This document shows positions 5,240 through 11,344 of a stretch of 11,344 bases of DNA, in pieces. Both the position numbers and the translations under genes were made by a program. Position 1 is the first letter of the stretch. Each line of letters opens with the position of its first letter. The stretch is from positions 1 through 11,344 of the forward strand of contig CALHWU010000176.1 in the NCBI GenBank assembly GCA_938039795.1. Reading direction: 5' to 3'. This DNA comes from an uncultured Muribaculaceae bacterium (lineage in GTDB: Bacteria; Bacteroidota; Bacteroidia; Bacteroidales; Muribaculaceae). The notes under the pieces are model-generated. The model made no database searches. It had not been told where the DNA came from and saw only the letters and a program-made list of their open reading frames with translations.

Positions 5240-7426
5240 ATGGAATCATTGAGATTCAAGGTGGTCGACGAAGCGTTCAACCGCAAGGCCGACCCGGTGG
5301 AAATCCCGGAAGAAAGACCCGAAAAGTATTATGGCAAGTATGTGTTCAACCGCCAGAAGATGTTTGAATACCTGCCTGCCGACACCTACCAGGCACTCTG
5401 CAGCGCTATCGACAACAAGGAACCGCTGCCGCGCGAAGTGGCCGACAGCGTGGCCGAAGGGATGAAGCGCTGGGCGCTCGACAACGGCGCGCGCCACTAC
5501 ACCCACTGGTTTCAGCCGCTGACCGAAACCACCGCCGAGAAACATGATTCCTTCATAGAGCACGACGGCAAGGGAGGGGTGATCGAATGCTTCAACGGCA
5601 AGCTTCTCGTGCAGCAGGAGCCCGACGCTTCGAGCTTCCCCAACGGCGGCATACGCAATACTTTCGAGGCCCGCGGATATTCGGCCTGGGACATCTCGTC
5701 GCCGGCCTTCATCATCGGCAACACCCTGTGCATACCCACCATATTCATATCCTACACCGGCGAGAGCCTCGACTACAAGACTCCCCTGCTCCGCGCCCTC
5801 AACAGCGTGGACAAGGCCGCGACCGCCGTGGCCCGCATGTTTGACCCTGAGGTGGAACATGTACGCGCATATCTCGGCTGGGAGCAGGAATACTTCCTTG
5901 TCGACGAGAGCCTCTACTCCGCGCGCCCCGACCTGATGCTGACCGGCCGCACCCTGATGGGTCACGAATCGGCCAAGAACCAGCAGCTTGAGGATCACTA
6001 TTTCGGAGCCATCCCCTCGCGCGTGGAGGCTTTCATGCTCGATCTCGAGATCGAGTGCCATAAGCTCGGCATTCCCGCCAAGACCCGTCACAACGAGGTG
6101 GCGCCCAACCAGTTTGAGCTCGCCCCGATATTCGAGGAAGCCAATCTGGCCAACGACCACAACCAGCTGATAATGTCGGTGATGGCCGAGGTGGCCCGCC
6201 GCCATCACTTCCGCGTGCTGCTCCACGAGAAGCCTTTTGCCGGCATCAACGGATCGGGCAAGCACAACAACTGGAGCCTCGGCACCGACAAGGGCACTCT
6301 CCTCTTCGCCCCGGGACGCAACGACATCGACAACCTGCGCTTCCTCACGTTCACCGTCAACGTCATGGCCGCCGTACACCGCCACAATGCCCTGCTCAAG
6401 GCGTCGATAATGTCGGCCACCAACGCACACCGTCTGGGAGCCAACGAGGCGCCTCCCGCCATAATCTCGATATTCATGGGATCGCAGATCTCCGGCATAC
6501 TCGACCGCATCGAAAACTCCACCAACGCCGAGCTGACAGATCTGGCCACCCGCAAGGAGCTTGAACTCAACCTGAGCCAGATACCGGAGATCATGCGCGA
6601 CAACACCGACCGCAACCGCACGTCGCCCTTCGCCTTCACAGGCAACCGCTTCGAATTCCGTGCCGTAGGCTCGTCGGCCAACTGCGGAGCCGCCATGATA
6701 GCCCTCAACGCCACCGTGGCCGAGCAGCTGATGCTCTTCAAGAAAGCGATCGACCGGCGCATGGACGGCGGCCAGAATCAGAACGACGCCATACTTGAGG
6801 AGCTGCGCGCACTTATAAAGGAGTCGAAAGCGATCCACTTCGACGGCAACGGCTACTCCGACGAATGGAAGGAGGAGGCCGCACGCCGCGGACTCGACTG
6901 CGAGACGTCGGTGCCGCTGATCTTCGACGCCTACCAGCGCAAGTCGTCGGTCGACATGTTCCGCTCCACGGGAGTTTTCTCCGAGGTGGAGCTCGCCGCA
7001 CGCAACGAGGTGAAGTGGGAGATGTACACCAAGAAAGTGCAGATCGAGGCCCGCGTGCTCGGCGATCTCGCCATCAACCACGTAATACCTGTGGCGACGC
7101 AGTATCAGTCGGTGCTCCTCGACAATGTCATGAAGATGCGTCAGGTGTTCGGCGCCGACCGCACGGATCTGACCGCCTCGGTCATGGAGTCGATCGAGAA
7201 GCTGACGCAGCACATGAAAGTGATCCGCGAAGAGGTTGCGGCCATGGTCGACGACCGCCGAGTGGCCAACCGCCTGGAGTCGGAGCGCGACAAGGCGATC
7301 GCCTACCACGACACCGTTGTGCCCCATATGGACACGATCCGCTACCACATCGACAAGCTCGAACTGATGGTCGACAACGAGATGTGGCCGCTGCCCAAAT
7401 ACCGCGAGCTGCTCTTCATCCGCTGA
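5240..7426 (+). CDS. glnN: Glutamine synthetase type III
   Basis: This encodes a 728-residue glutamine synthetase of the GSIII class, which makes glutamine from glutamate, ammonium and ATP. GSIII is typical of Bacteroidales and much longer than GSI (about 470) or GSII (about 350). Metal and substrate blocks are visible: GWEQEYFLVD (213-222), NEVAPNQFELAPIFEEA (285-301), GINGSGKHNNWS (335-346), RLGANEAPP (398-406) and NRFEFRAVGSSANCG (469-483). The C-terminal 200 residues are the GSIII-specific helical part. A short inverted repeat (CGTTA-AAGC-TAACG, 5222-5235) sits just before the ATG. I see no exact TAnnTTTG in the 92 bases upstream, so it may share the dap transcript or use another promoter type. 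A strong terminator follows. Confidence 0.97.
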   Translation: MESLRFKVVDEAFNRKADPVEIPEERPEKYYGKYVFNRQKMFEYLPADTYQALCSAIDNKEPLPREVADSVAEGMKRWALDNGARHYTHWFQPLTETTAEKHDSFIEHDGKGGVIECFNGKLLVQQEPDASSFPNGGIRNTFEARGYSAWDISSPAFIIGNTLCIPTIFISYTGESLDYKTPLLRALNSVDKAATAVARMFDPEVEHVRAYLGWEQEYFLVDESLYSARPDLMLTGRTLMGHESAKNQQLEDHYFGAIPSRVEAFMLDLEIECHKLGIPAKTRHNEVAPNQFELAPIFEEANLANDHNQLIMSVMAEVARRHHFRVLLHEKPFAGINGSGKHNNWSLGTDKGTLLFAPGRNDIDNLRFLTFTVNVMAAVHRHNALLKASIMSATNAHRLGANEAPPAIISIFMGSQISGILDRIENSTNAELTDLATRKELELNLSQIPEIMRDNTDRNRTSPFAFTGNRFEFRAVGSSANCGAAMIALNATVAEQLMLFKKAIDRRMDGGQNQNDAILEELRALIKESKAIHFDGNGYSDEWKEEAARRGLDCETSVPLIFDAYQRKSSVDMFRSTGVFSEVELAARNEVKWEMYTKKVQIEARVLGDLAINHVIPVATQYQSVLLDNVMKMRQVFGADRTDLTASVMESIEKLTQHMKVIREEVAAMVDDRRVANRLESERDKAIAYHDTVVPHMDTIRYHIDKLELMVDNEMWPLPKYRELLFIR

Positions 7427-7454
7427 CGAGCGGCCCGCAATGACCCATATAGCA

Positions 7455-7500
7455 GACACGCCCGAAGGCCAAGCGCCTCCGGGCGTGTCGTTTGTATATT
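7455..7500 (+). terminator. Terminator of glnN
   Basis: A 10-bp perfect stem (7455-7464 with 7480-7489) is extended by AGGC/GCCT across one A/C mismatch and closes on a five-base loop (7470-7474). It is followed by GTTTGTATATT, a fair U-rich tail, 28 bases after the glnN stop. The opposite strand has no U-tract, so it works mainly for rightward transcription. Confidence 0.85.
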
Positions 7501-7545
7501 GTGACGGCGTATTCACATAGCTGATATTCTATTGTAAGACAGACA

Positions 7546-7576
7546 CAAAGATAAGTAATGACTCTGTTAGTAACAA
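7546..7576 (-). promoter_or_regulatory. Orphan promoter-like site facing the glnN 3' end
   Basis: On the minus strand, 7553-7546 reads TATCTTTG (exact TAnnTTTG), and TTG at 7576-7574 lies 20 bases upstream. The spacing is right for a Bacteroides promoter. No leftward gene follows: a transcript from about 7540 would run through the glnN terminator hairpin and antisense to glnN. It could serve a small or antisense RNA, or be a remnant of a lost gene. Confidence 0.4.
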
Positions 7577-7600
7577 CTTAATTAGTAATAAAGTTGTTAC
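7570..7600. repeat. Perfect 10-bp inverted repeat
   Basis: GTAACAACTT (7570-7579) and AAGTTGTTAC (7591-7600) are exact inverted copies separated by 11 AT-only or nearly AT-only bases. The left arm overlaps the -33 half of the orphan leftward promoter-like site, so it could be an operator. As RNA the AT-rich stem would be weak, and no U-tract follows, so a terminator is unlikely. Confidence 0.5.
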
Positions 7601-7663
7601 ATTCGTTTTGGTTGAGCAACAGAATTCGCTGATATATAGAGCGATAACCGCCACGAAATCCAA

Positions 7664-7780
7664 CTGTCCCTGCGGCTCATCTACGAAGAGCCATCGGAAA
7701 TACCATATAGCTATCCCCACCAAGGCGCTGCTACGCGCGCCATGGCGGGGTTAACGATAGTATCGAGGTCTACGACTCTC
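7664..7780 (+). repeat. Three-hairpin repeat, copy C
   Basis: This is a solitary copy in the same orientation as copy A, located between the convergent glnN and lipoprotein genes. Hairpin I has the stem GGCTC (7674-7678) with GAGCC (7688-7692) around the conserved ATCTACGAA loop. Hairpin II pairs 7715-7728 with 7737-7750, again with an A/C mismatch (7719/7746) and an A/A mismatch (7723/7742) as in copy A. Part III keeps GTC-TAC-GAC (7768-7776) but its outer arms are degraded. The first 26 bases (7664-7689) match copy A (173-198) base for base. Confidence 0.75.
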
Positions 7781-7852
7781 TGATTCTGACTGCTCAGACG
7801 GATCAGACATGTCGGACGTGTCGGACAAGTCCGATGTGCCCTACCGGCTGGG
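7781..7852. other. Short non-coding tract with TCGGAC repeats
   Basis: TCGGAC occurs at 7812-7817 and 7821-7826, and the second copy pairs with GTCCGA at 7829-7834 over a two-base centre. The tract lies after copy C and just downstream of the lipoprotein stop codon. Neither strand has a U-tract, so I do not call it a terminator. No gene is visible. Confidence 0.4.
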
Positions 7853-8683
7853 TCATAGGCGGAGGGAGGGGTTGAGGAGGGGGCGGAGATCCTCCATGGG
7901 GATGATGCAGGAGGGCATGCCGCATGCGTAGGGGGCTATCTCATACTGCTGGTAGATCACGTGCAGGCCTTCAGGGGAGAGCGCGGGACCGGCCACAGGG
8001 AGCGTTATCTCGTCGGGCTTGACGAGGAGCACTTCAGCGAAAGCCTCGTCGATCGACACGTCGAAATACTGCTCCATGAGCGCGCGGCGTATCATGCCGA
8101 GCAGCTCGGCCTTGCGGTCGGGCGCGACCAGATCGGCCCATGTCAGCTGATGGCCTTCCGGCCGGGTGAACACTGCCGGAAGGATGTAGAACGACCCGTG
8201 CGCGCCGCCTGTGAATGTATAGCCGCTGAACTGAATAGTGACATACGATGGCGTGACGGCCAGAGTGTCGGCATTGTAGTCGAACGAATAGAACATTTCG
8301 CGCGTATTAACTCCGGCAAGCTCGGCGAAGTCGCGTTGCGCTACTTTAAGAAGCGAATCGGTCACCGTACGGGCCACAGCAGGCAGCTGATTGGCCTGCT
8401 CAAGAGAAAACACCTGTGGAGCGCCGTAATTGGTCGATGCCGACGCCATGACGTCGGCGAGCCAGAGCCGCATGGAGTCGGCGGCCGCATCGCTGCCCGA
8501 CGGATAGACGAGCCGCATGCTTACCGCTGCCGTGGATCCCTCAAAGACAGTGGAATCCGCAAGCTGAAGCGAATCGACCGCAAAGCCTGCAGTGGGGTCT
8601 GCCGATGTTGACGCGCCGCGCTGCCCGCAGCCTGTTGTAGCCATGGCAATAGCCAAAACCGGAAAAAGAAAATATCGTTTCAT
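7853..8683 (-). CDS. Lipoprotein with DUF3298-type (RsiV-like) domain
   Basis: This encodes a 276-residue exported lipoprotein. The N-terminus has K2 and R3, a short hydrophobic stretch (4-15), and C19 in ATTGC, a loose lipobox acceptable in Bacteroidetes. The mature region looks like the DUF4163/DUF3298 architecture seen in RsiV and PdaC relatives. It has a strand-rich part, the block GYTFTGGAHGS (154-164), a loop VFTRPEGHQLTWADLV with a helix after it, and a C-terminal signature GLHVIYQQYEIAPYACGMP (239-257) followed by IPMEDL. These proteins are envelope-located, and their function in Bacteroidales is not established; in Bacillus, RsiV binds lysozyme and restrains a sigma factor. There is no membrane anchor or sigma-factor gene next to it here, so an anti-sigma role is not supported. 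It lies 92 bases downstream of the hepT stop codon and may have its own promoter, but none is convincing. Confidence 0.85.
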   Translation of the reverse strand: MKRYFLFPVLAIAMATTGCGQRGASTSADPTAGFAVDSLQLADSTVFEGSTAAVSMRLVYPSGSDAAADSMRLWLADVMASASTNYGAPQVFSLEQANQLPAVARTVTDSLLKVAQRDFAELAGVNTREMFYSFDYNADTLAVTPSYVTIQFSGYTFTGGAHGSFYILPAVFTRPEGHQLTWADLVAPDRKAELLGMIRRALMEQYFDVSIDEAFAEVLLVKPDEITLPVAGPALSPEGLHVIYQQYEIAPYACGMPSCIIPMEDLRPLLNPSLRL

Positions 8684-8775
8684 GATTAATCAAGTGAATC
8701 CTATAGTGAATAACACCTCAACAACAGAAAGTGTTCAAAGCATCTCAACAATAATCATCCGAGCTGCGCCGACCC

Positions 8776-9123
8776 TTAGGCCATCTCATCGACATACGCT
8801 TCTAAAACGGGAATAAGTTTCGGTATATCATTCTGAACCACATCCCATAAGACAGTATCGCTAATCGAATAATATCCATGAACAAGGATATGGCGCATAC
8901 CTTCAATTTGTCGCCATGGCAATTGTGTATGGCTCTCCTTAAATTCTTTTGATATCATGTATGCAGCCTCACCAATAAATTCAATCATTTTCGAGAGACC
9001 GTAGAACAATACCATATCATTGGCAAGTTCCTCAAGAGTATGTCTTGATTTCTCTATCTCGACAAGTCTTGCCATTTCCAACATATGAGCGATACGACCC
9101 GGATCCTTAATCAGCTCTCTCAT
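8776..9123 (-). CDS. hepT: HepT-like toxin, HEPN domain (DUF86)
   Basis: This small cytoplasmic protein of 115 residues belongs to the HEPN/DUF86 family. The catalytic Rx4-6H motif with its following tyrosine is intact: R77, H82 and Y84 in RHILVHGY. The rest is predicted alpha-helical. In characterised pairs, HepT acts as an RNase-type toxin, and MntA neutralises it by adding AMP to the tyrosine of this motif. The start codon lies inside the 3' end of the mntA-like gene (17-bp overlap), so the two are translationally coupled, with the antitoxin first. The DNA is clearly AT-richer than the neighbouring genes (23 of 60 G+C in 8821-8880), which suggests acquisition. Family assignment is firm; toxicity in this host is inferred. 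Confidence 0.9.
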   Translation of the reverse strand: MRELIKDPGRIAHMLEMARLVEIEKSRHTLEELANDMVLFYGLSKMIEFIGEAAYMISKEFKESHTQLPWRQIEGMRHILVHGYYSISDTVLWDVVQNDIPKLIPVLEAYVDEMA

Positions 9124-9427
9124 AAATCAGGATTTTATCACGATCAACGGCTTGACGGGCAAAATCTTTCAACCCTCGGCTCTCTACCAAATCTACTTTG
9201 CAGCCAAGCAGGTCGGAAAGATCCATCAATATGCCACCCATAGTGAACAACGACACCAATCCTTGAGAATCATCATAATCCACAAGAATATCGACATCAC
9301 TTTCAAGAGTTTCTTCACCACGAGAACATGAACCAAACAACCATGCACGTTTCACAGGTCGACTGGTCATGAATTTCTGAATCAAAGGTATCAGACGTTG
9401 TATTCTTTCGCTTATCATAATTGTCAT
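9107..9427 (-). CDS. mntA: MntA-like antitoxin nucleotidyltransferase
   Basis: This encodes a minimal nucleotidyltransferase of about 106 residues. The signature GS-x10-DxD is complete: G32, S33, D44 and D46 in FGSCSRGEETLESDVDIL, with a third acidic residue at D79 (KVDLV). Family members act as antitoxins by transferring AMP to the partner HepT. The preferred start is ATG at 9427 (MTIMISER). The next in-frame ATG at 9418 (MISER) is also plausible and would give 103 residues. A longer in-frame start at 9454 is rejected because it lies within the promoter. The predicted transcription start falls within a few bases of 9427, so the mRNA has almost no leader, which may favour the 9418 start. The gene is first in a two-gene operon with hepT. 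Confidence 0.9.
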   Translation of the reverse strand: MTIMISERIQRLIPLIQKFMTSRPVKRAWLFGSCSRGEETLESDVDILVDYDDSQGLVSLFTMGGILMDLSDLLGCKVDLVESRGLKDFARQAVDRDKILIYERAD

Positions 9428-9433
9428 TGTTTG

Positions 9434-9465
9434 CAAAAGTAACAAATAAAACACTTAAACCCAAA
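9434..9465 (-). promoter_or_regulatory. Promoter of the mntA-hepT operon
   Basis: On the minus strand, TTTG (9465-9462), a 20-base spacer and TACTTTTG (9441-9434) form an exact Bacteroides-type promoter. The -7 element ends only seven bases before the ATG at 9427, so transcripts should be leaderless or nearly so. Confidence 0.75.
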
Positions 9466-9515
9466 TATTACACAGAACAGTCAGTCACCATGTGAATGAA
9501 GAGACGGGTAACGGA

Positions 9516-9549
9516 AGCAGGGGCTGCGCCTTGCGGTGCAGCCCCTGCT
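9516..9549 (-). terminator. Terminator of the surface protein gene
   Basis: AGCAGGGGCTGC (9516-9527) pairs perfectly with GCAGCCCCTGCT (9538-9549). The stem can extend by three further pairs, including one G-T, to a TTGC tetraloop. It lies about 50 bases beyond the stop of the leftward gene ending at 9601. The bases after it on the minus strand (TTCCGTTACC) give only a weak U-tract, much like the mdh terminator. Confidence 0.7.
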
Positions 9550-9558
9550 GAAAGAGTC

Positions 9559-9578
9559 GGTAAATCGGATTATTTACC
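9559..9578. repeat. Small inverted repeat before the terminator
   Basis: GGTAAAT (9559-9565) and ATTTACC (9572-9578) are exact inverted copies with six bases between. It lies between the stop codon of the leftward surface protein gene and its terminator and may add to 3'-end structure of that mRNA. No further role is visible. Confidence 0.35.
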
Positions 9579-9600
9579 TGATTGCTAAAGCAGTCTCAGA

Positions 9601-11344
9601 TCAGAGAGTGCGAATATTTTTCAGGGTCGGCTTGACGATGCGGACGGGCATTCCGAAATCGGGCACCTTCACAGAGGAAGCTGCTTTAGCCATCGGAACC
9701 TTGAACGAGGCAGCCTGTGCATCCTCTTCCTCTTCATCCTCCTGCGGATCAAGATCAAGAATCACGCACTTCTCTTCCCATTTGCACAGCCAGATATCCT
9801 CGCCGGTTTCTTCGTCGTAGCCGTTGTAAACGCCCACGCTGTTTGCGGGGAATTCAAACTTAGTGCCATCCACGAGCTTGCCCGGAGCGACGGAGCCGAG
9901 ATAGAATCCCATGCTTGTGGCAGAGGGCTCGACAACGACATTGTCGGGATCGGTAGCGTCGATATAGAGATAGAAGTGACCGCGGTTGCAGGGATATCCA
10001 TAGTAGTCACCGACAGTTGTGCCATCCTCGTCAAGTTCTTCAGCATAAGGCTTAACCACGCGGTAGTAACCGGGGTATTTGATGCTTTCCTGAACGGTGA
10101 CAAACCACTGCATGGGCTGACGCATGATCAGGCCTGCGAAGAATGCATCGCTGTAAAGAGCCTGCACGGGCACTTCCTTGCCGTCAACGACCTTGGTCAC
10201 GGTTTTCCATCCTGCATTCCAGTCGACAGTCTGCATTTCATAACGGAAAGTGTAGACAGTCTCTTCCTGAACTTCACCGGCGGCATTGACAGGCACCACA
10301 ATAGCGGTGTAATAACCGGTCTGTGTCATCTGGATCTGGAAGCTTCTGCTTGCAGAATAAAGCTCCTCGGTATCAGCTTTGATAGCGTCCTTGATACCTG
10401 CCACCTTTTCGGCTACAGCCTTGGCATTGAGAGCGCCGGGATAGAGGTGGAAAGCGTAGTTGGCCACATCCGTGCCCTTTACTATGTTGAGGATAGCATA
10501 TTCCTTGCTGTCTTCGCTTACATAAGCGCCGTCGTTGCTTACGCTGATCGCATAGTCGGGATAACCGGGAAGCTGAATGTAGTCGAAGTTGTCGGGACCC
10601 CACCAGCCTATGCTGCCTCCACCTTTGTCCATGATGAAGCACATAGCGATAGTCATGACTCCTGTCTCGGGATTGAGGTAGCTTGAATGCTCATAGAGAT
10701 CCGGGTTCTGACCTGAAAGAACTTTGGAAGCCATAGTATACATGTCGGCAACCAGAATCTTGTTGCCGTCGCTCTTCTGTCCGGTATCCTGGAGGGGAAC
10801 AGTAATGGCGTTTGTCGACTTGTTAAGCTGAATCACCAGCTCATTGGCAAACAGAGTGCCTGCCGCATAACGGTATTCAGCGAGATCAGGATTCACGAGC
10901 GACGAACGCATCTGGATCGGCTGCTCCTCTACGAATCCCCAGGGAGTATTATTGGTATAGACCGACGCCCCGAGAGTCTTCCATGCGCTCCAGGGAGCGT
11001 ACTTAAGAGTAACAGTCTGCTGCGACTTGCCGTAAGGAGTCAGATCCGCTCCTTCAAGATTGATTACTAAAGTGTAATTTGTCTCCTGCTTGATCTTTGC
11101 GAAGTCGAAGTCGATAGTGATGGGAGCTGTGTTGGAACCCTCGGCAAAAGCTGCCACGGTCGACACGGTGAAGATGTCGGTAGCCTCGCCGCCCACGGTA
11201 GCTGTAGCTGTCACAGGCACTGTGATGGCACCGGTGGTGTTCACGCGCTCTGCGTTGATGGTCACCGAGGTCTGGTTCTCCTCGATTTCGATCGATGAAG
11301 GTGTGGTGGTGGGGAAGTAGACCTGGGGGGTCTGAAGCTCCTCG
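9601..11344 (-). CDS. Large surface or lipoprotein-type protein, 5' end outside the window
   Basis: The open frame runs from the right edge to a TGA at 9601, giving 580 visible residues; the beginning is missing. Near the visible start, QVYFPTTTPSSIEIEE and VTINAERVNTTGAITVPVTA resemble a Calx-beta-like immunoglobulin fold. Downstream come two modules with a shared layout: WSAWKTLGASVYTN followed by PIQMRSS, and AGWKTVTK followed by LYSDAFF, QPMQWFVTVQES and GYYRVVKPY. A block with YLYIDATDPDNVVVEP follows. I have seen this W-K-T, Y-x-D, PG-YR-V-x-PY pattern in Bacteroidales outer-surface lipoproteins, but I cannot name the domain with certainty. The tail has an acidic run (about 530-542) and a lysine- and proline-rich end. 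A signal peptide would lie outside the window. A secreted or surface location is likely; a binding or adhesion role is a guess. Confidence 0.75.
   Translation of the reverse strand, partial: EELQTPQVYFPTTTPSSIEIEENQTSVTINAERVNTTGAITVPVTATATVGGEATDIFTVSTVAAFAEGSNTAPITIDFDFAKIKQETNYTLVINLEGADLTPYGKSQQTVTLKYAPWSAWKTLGASVYTNNTPWGFVEEQPIQMRSSLVNPDLAEYRYAAGTLFANELVIQLNKSTNAITVPLQDTGQKSDGNKILVADMYTMASKVLSGQNPDLYEHSSYLNPETGVMTIAMCFIMDKGGGSIGWWGPDNFDYIQLPGYPDYAISVSNDGAYVSEDSKEYAILNIVKGTDVANYAFHLYPGALNAKAVAEKVAGIKDAIKADTEELYSASRSFQIQMTQTGYYTAIVVPVNAAGEVQEETVYTFRYEMQTVDWNAGWKTVTKVVDGKEVPVQALYSDAFFAGLIMRQPMQWFVTVQESIKYPGYYRVVKPYAEELDEDGTTVGDYYGYPCNRGHFYLYIDATDPDNVVVEPSATSMGFYLGSVAPGKLVDGTKFEFPANSVGVYNGYDEETGEDIWLCKWEEKCVILDLDPQEDEEEEDAQAASFKVPMAKAASSVKVPDFGMPVRIVKPTLKNIRTL

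Noticed and set aside
5246..7516. Very long minus-strand open frame opposite glnN
   Set aside because: It is a shadow of glnN. The translation is rich in H, V and G with no motif, and it reads through the glnN terminator.

Overview
The window looks like chromosome from a fairly GC-rich member of the Bacteroidales, most like Muribaculaceae or a relative. The evidence is a type III glutamine synthetase (GlnN), the LL-diaminopimelate aminotransferase route (DapL next to DapF), a Bacteroidales-type malate dehydrogenase, lipoproteins of Bacteroidetes style, little sign of Shine-Dalgarno sequences, and several matches to the Bacteroides promoter consensus (TTTG, about 20 bases, TAnnTTTG). The genus is inference; the order is fairly safe.

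Layout. 1-640 holds no convincing gene. A promoter-like site at the left edge reads out of the window, followed by a roughly 400-base structured block made of two inverted copies (A and B) of a three-hairpin repeat around a central palindrome. On the minus strand follow mdh (710-1723, with terminator and promoter) and an AraC-family regulator (1869-2774, with a textbook promoter). Between the regulator and the plus-strand genes lies a 225-base divergent region with direct repeats spaced 20-21 bases, which look like operators. The plus-strand block is dapF, dapL and glnN (3076-7426): DapL makes LL-diaminopimelate, DapF turns it into the meso form for lysine and peptidoglycan, and GlnN assimilates ammonium. 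A strong terminator closes the block.

The convergent gap 7427-7852 carries a lone promoter-like site facing back toward glnN, an inverted repeat, and a third, solitary copy (C) of the three-hairpin repeat. On the minus strand are then a DUF3298-type lipoprotein (7853-8683), a MntA-HepT toxin-antitoxin pair (8776-9427) in markedly AT-richer DNA, and the 3' part of a large surface or lipoprotein gene (9601 to beyond the right edge) with its own terminator.

The least explained part of the window is the three-copy repeat family at 173-283, 461-572 and 7664-7780. Its stem sequences differ between copies while the pairing is kept, and its loops share the heptamer TCTACGA. It resembles REP/BIME or MITE elements, but no mobilising transposase is present here. 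The metabolic genes are ordinary and securely identified.
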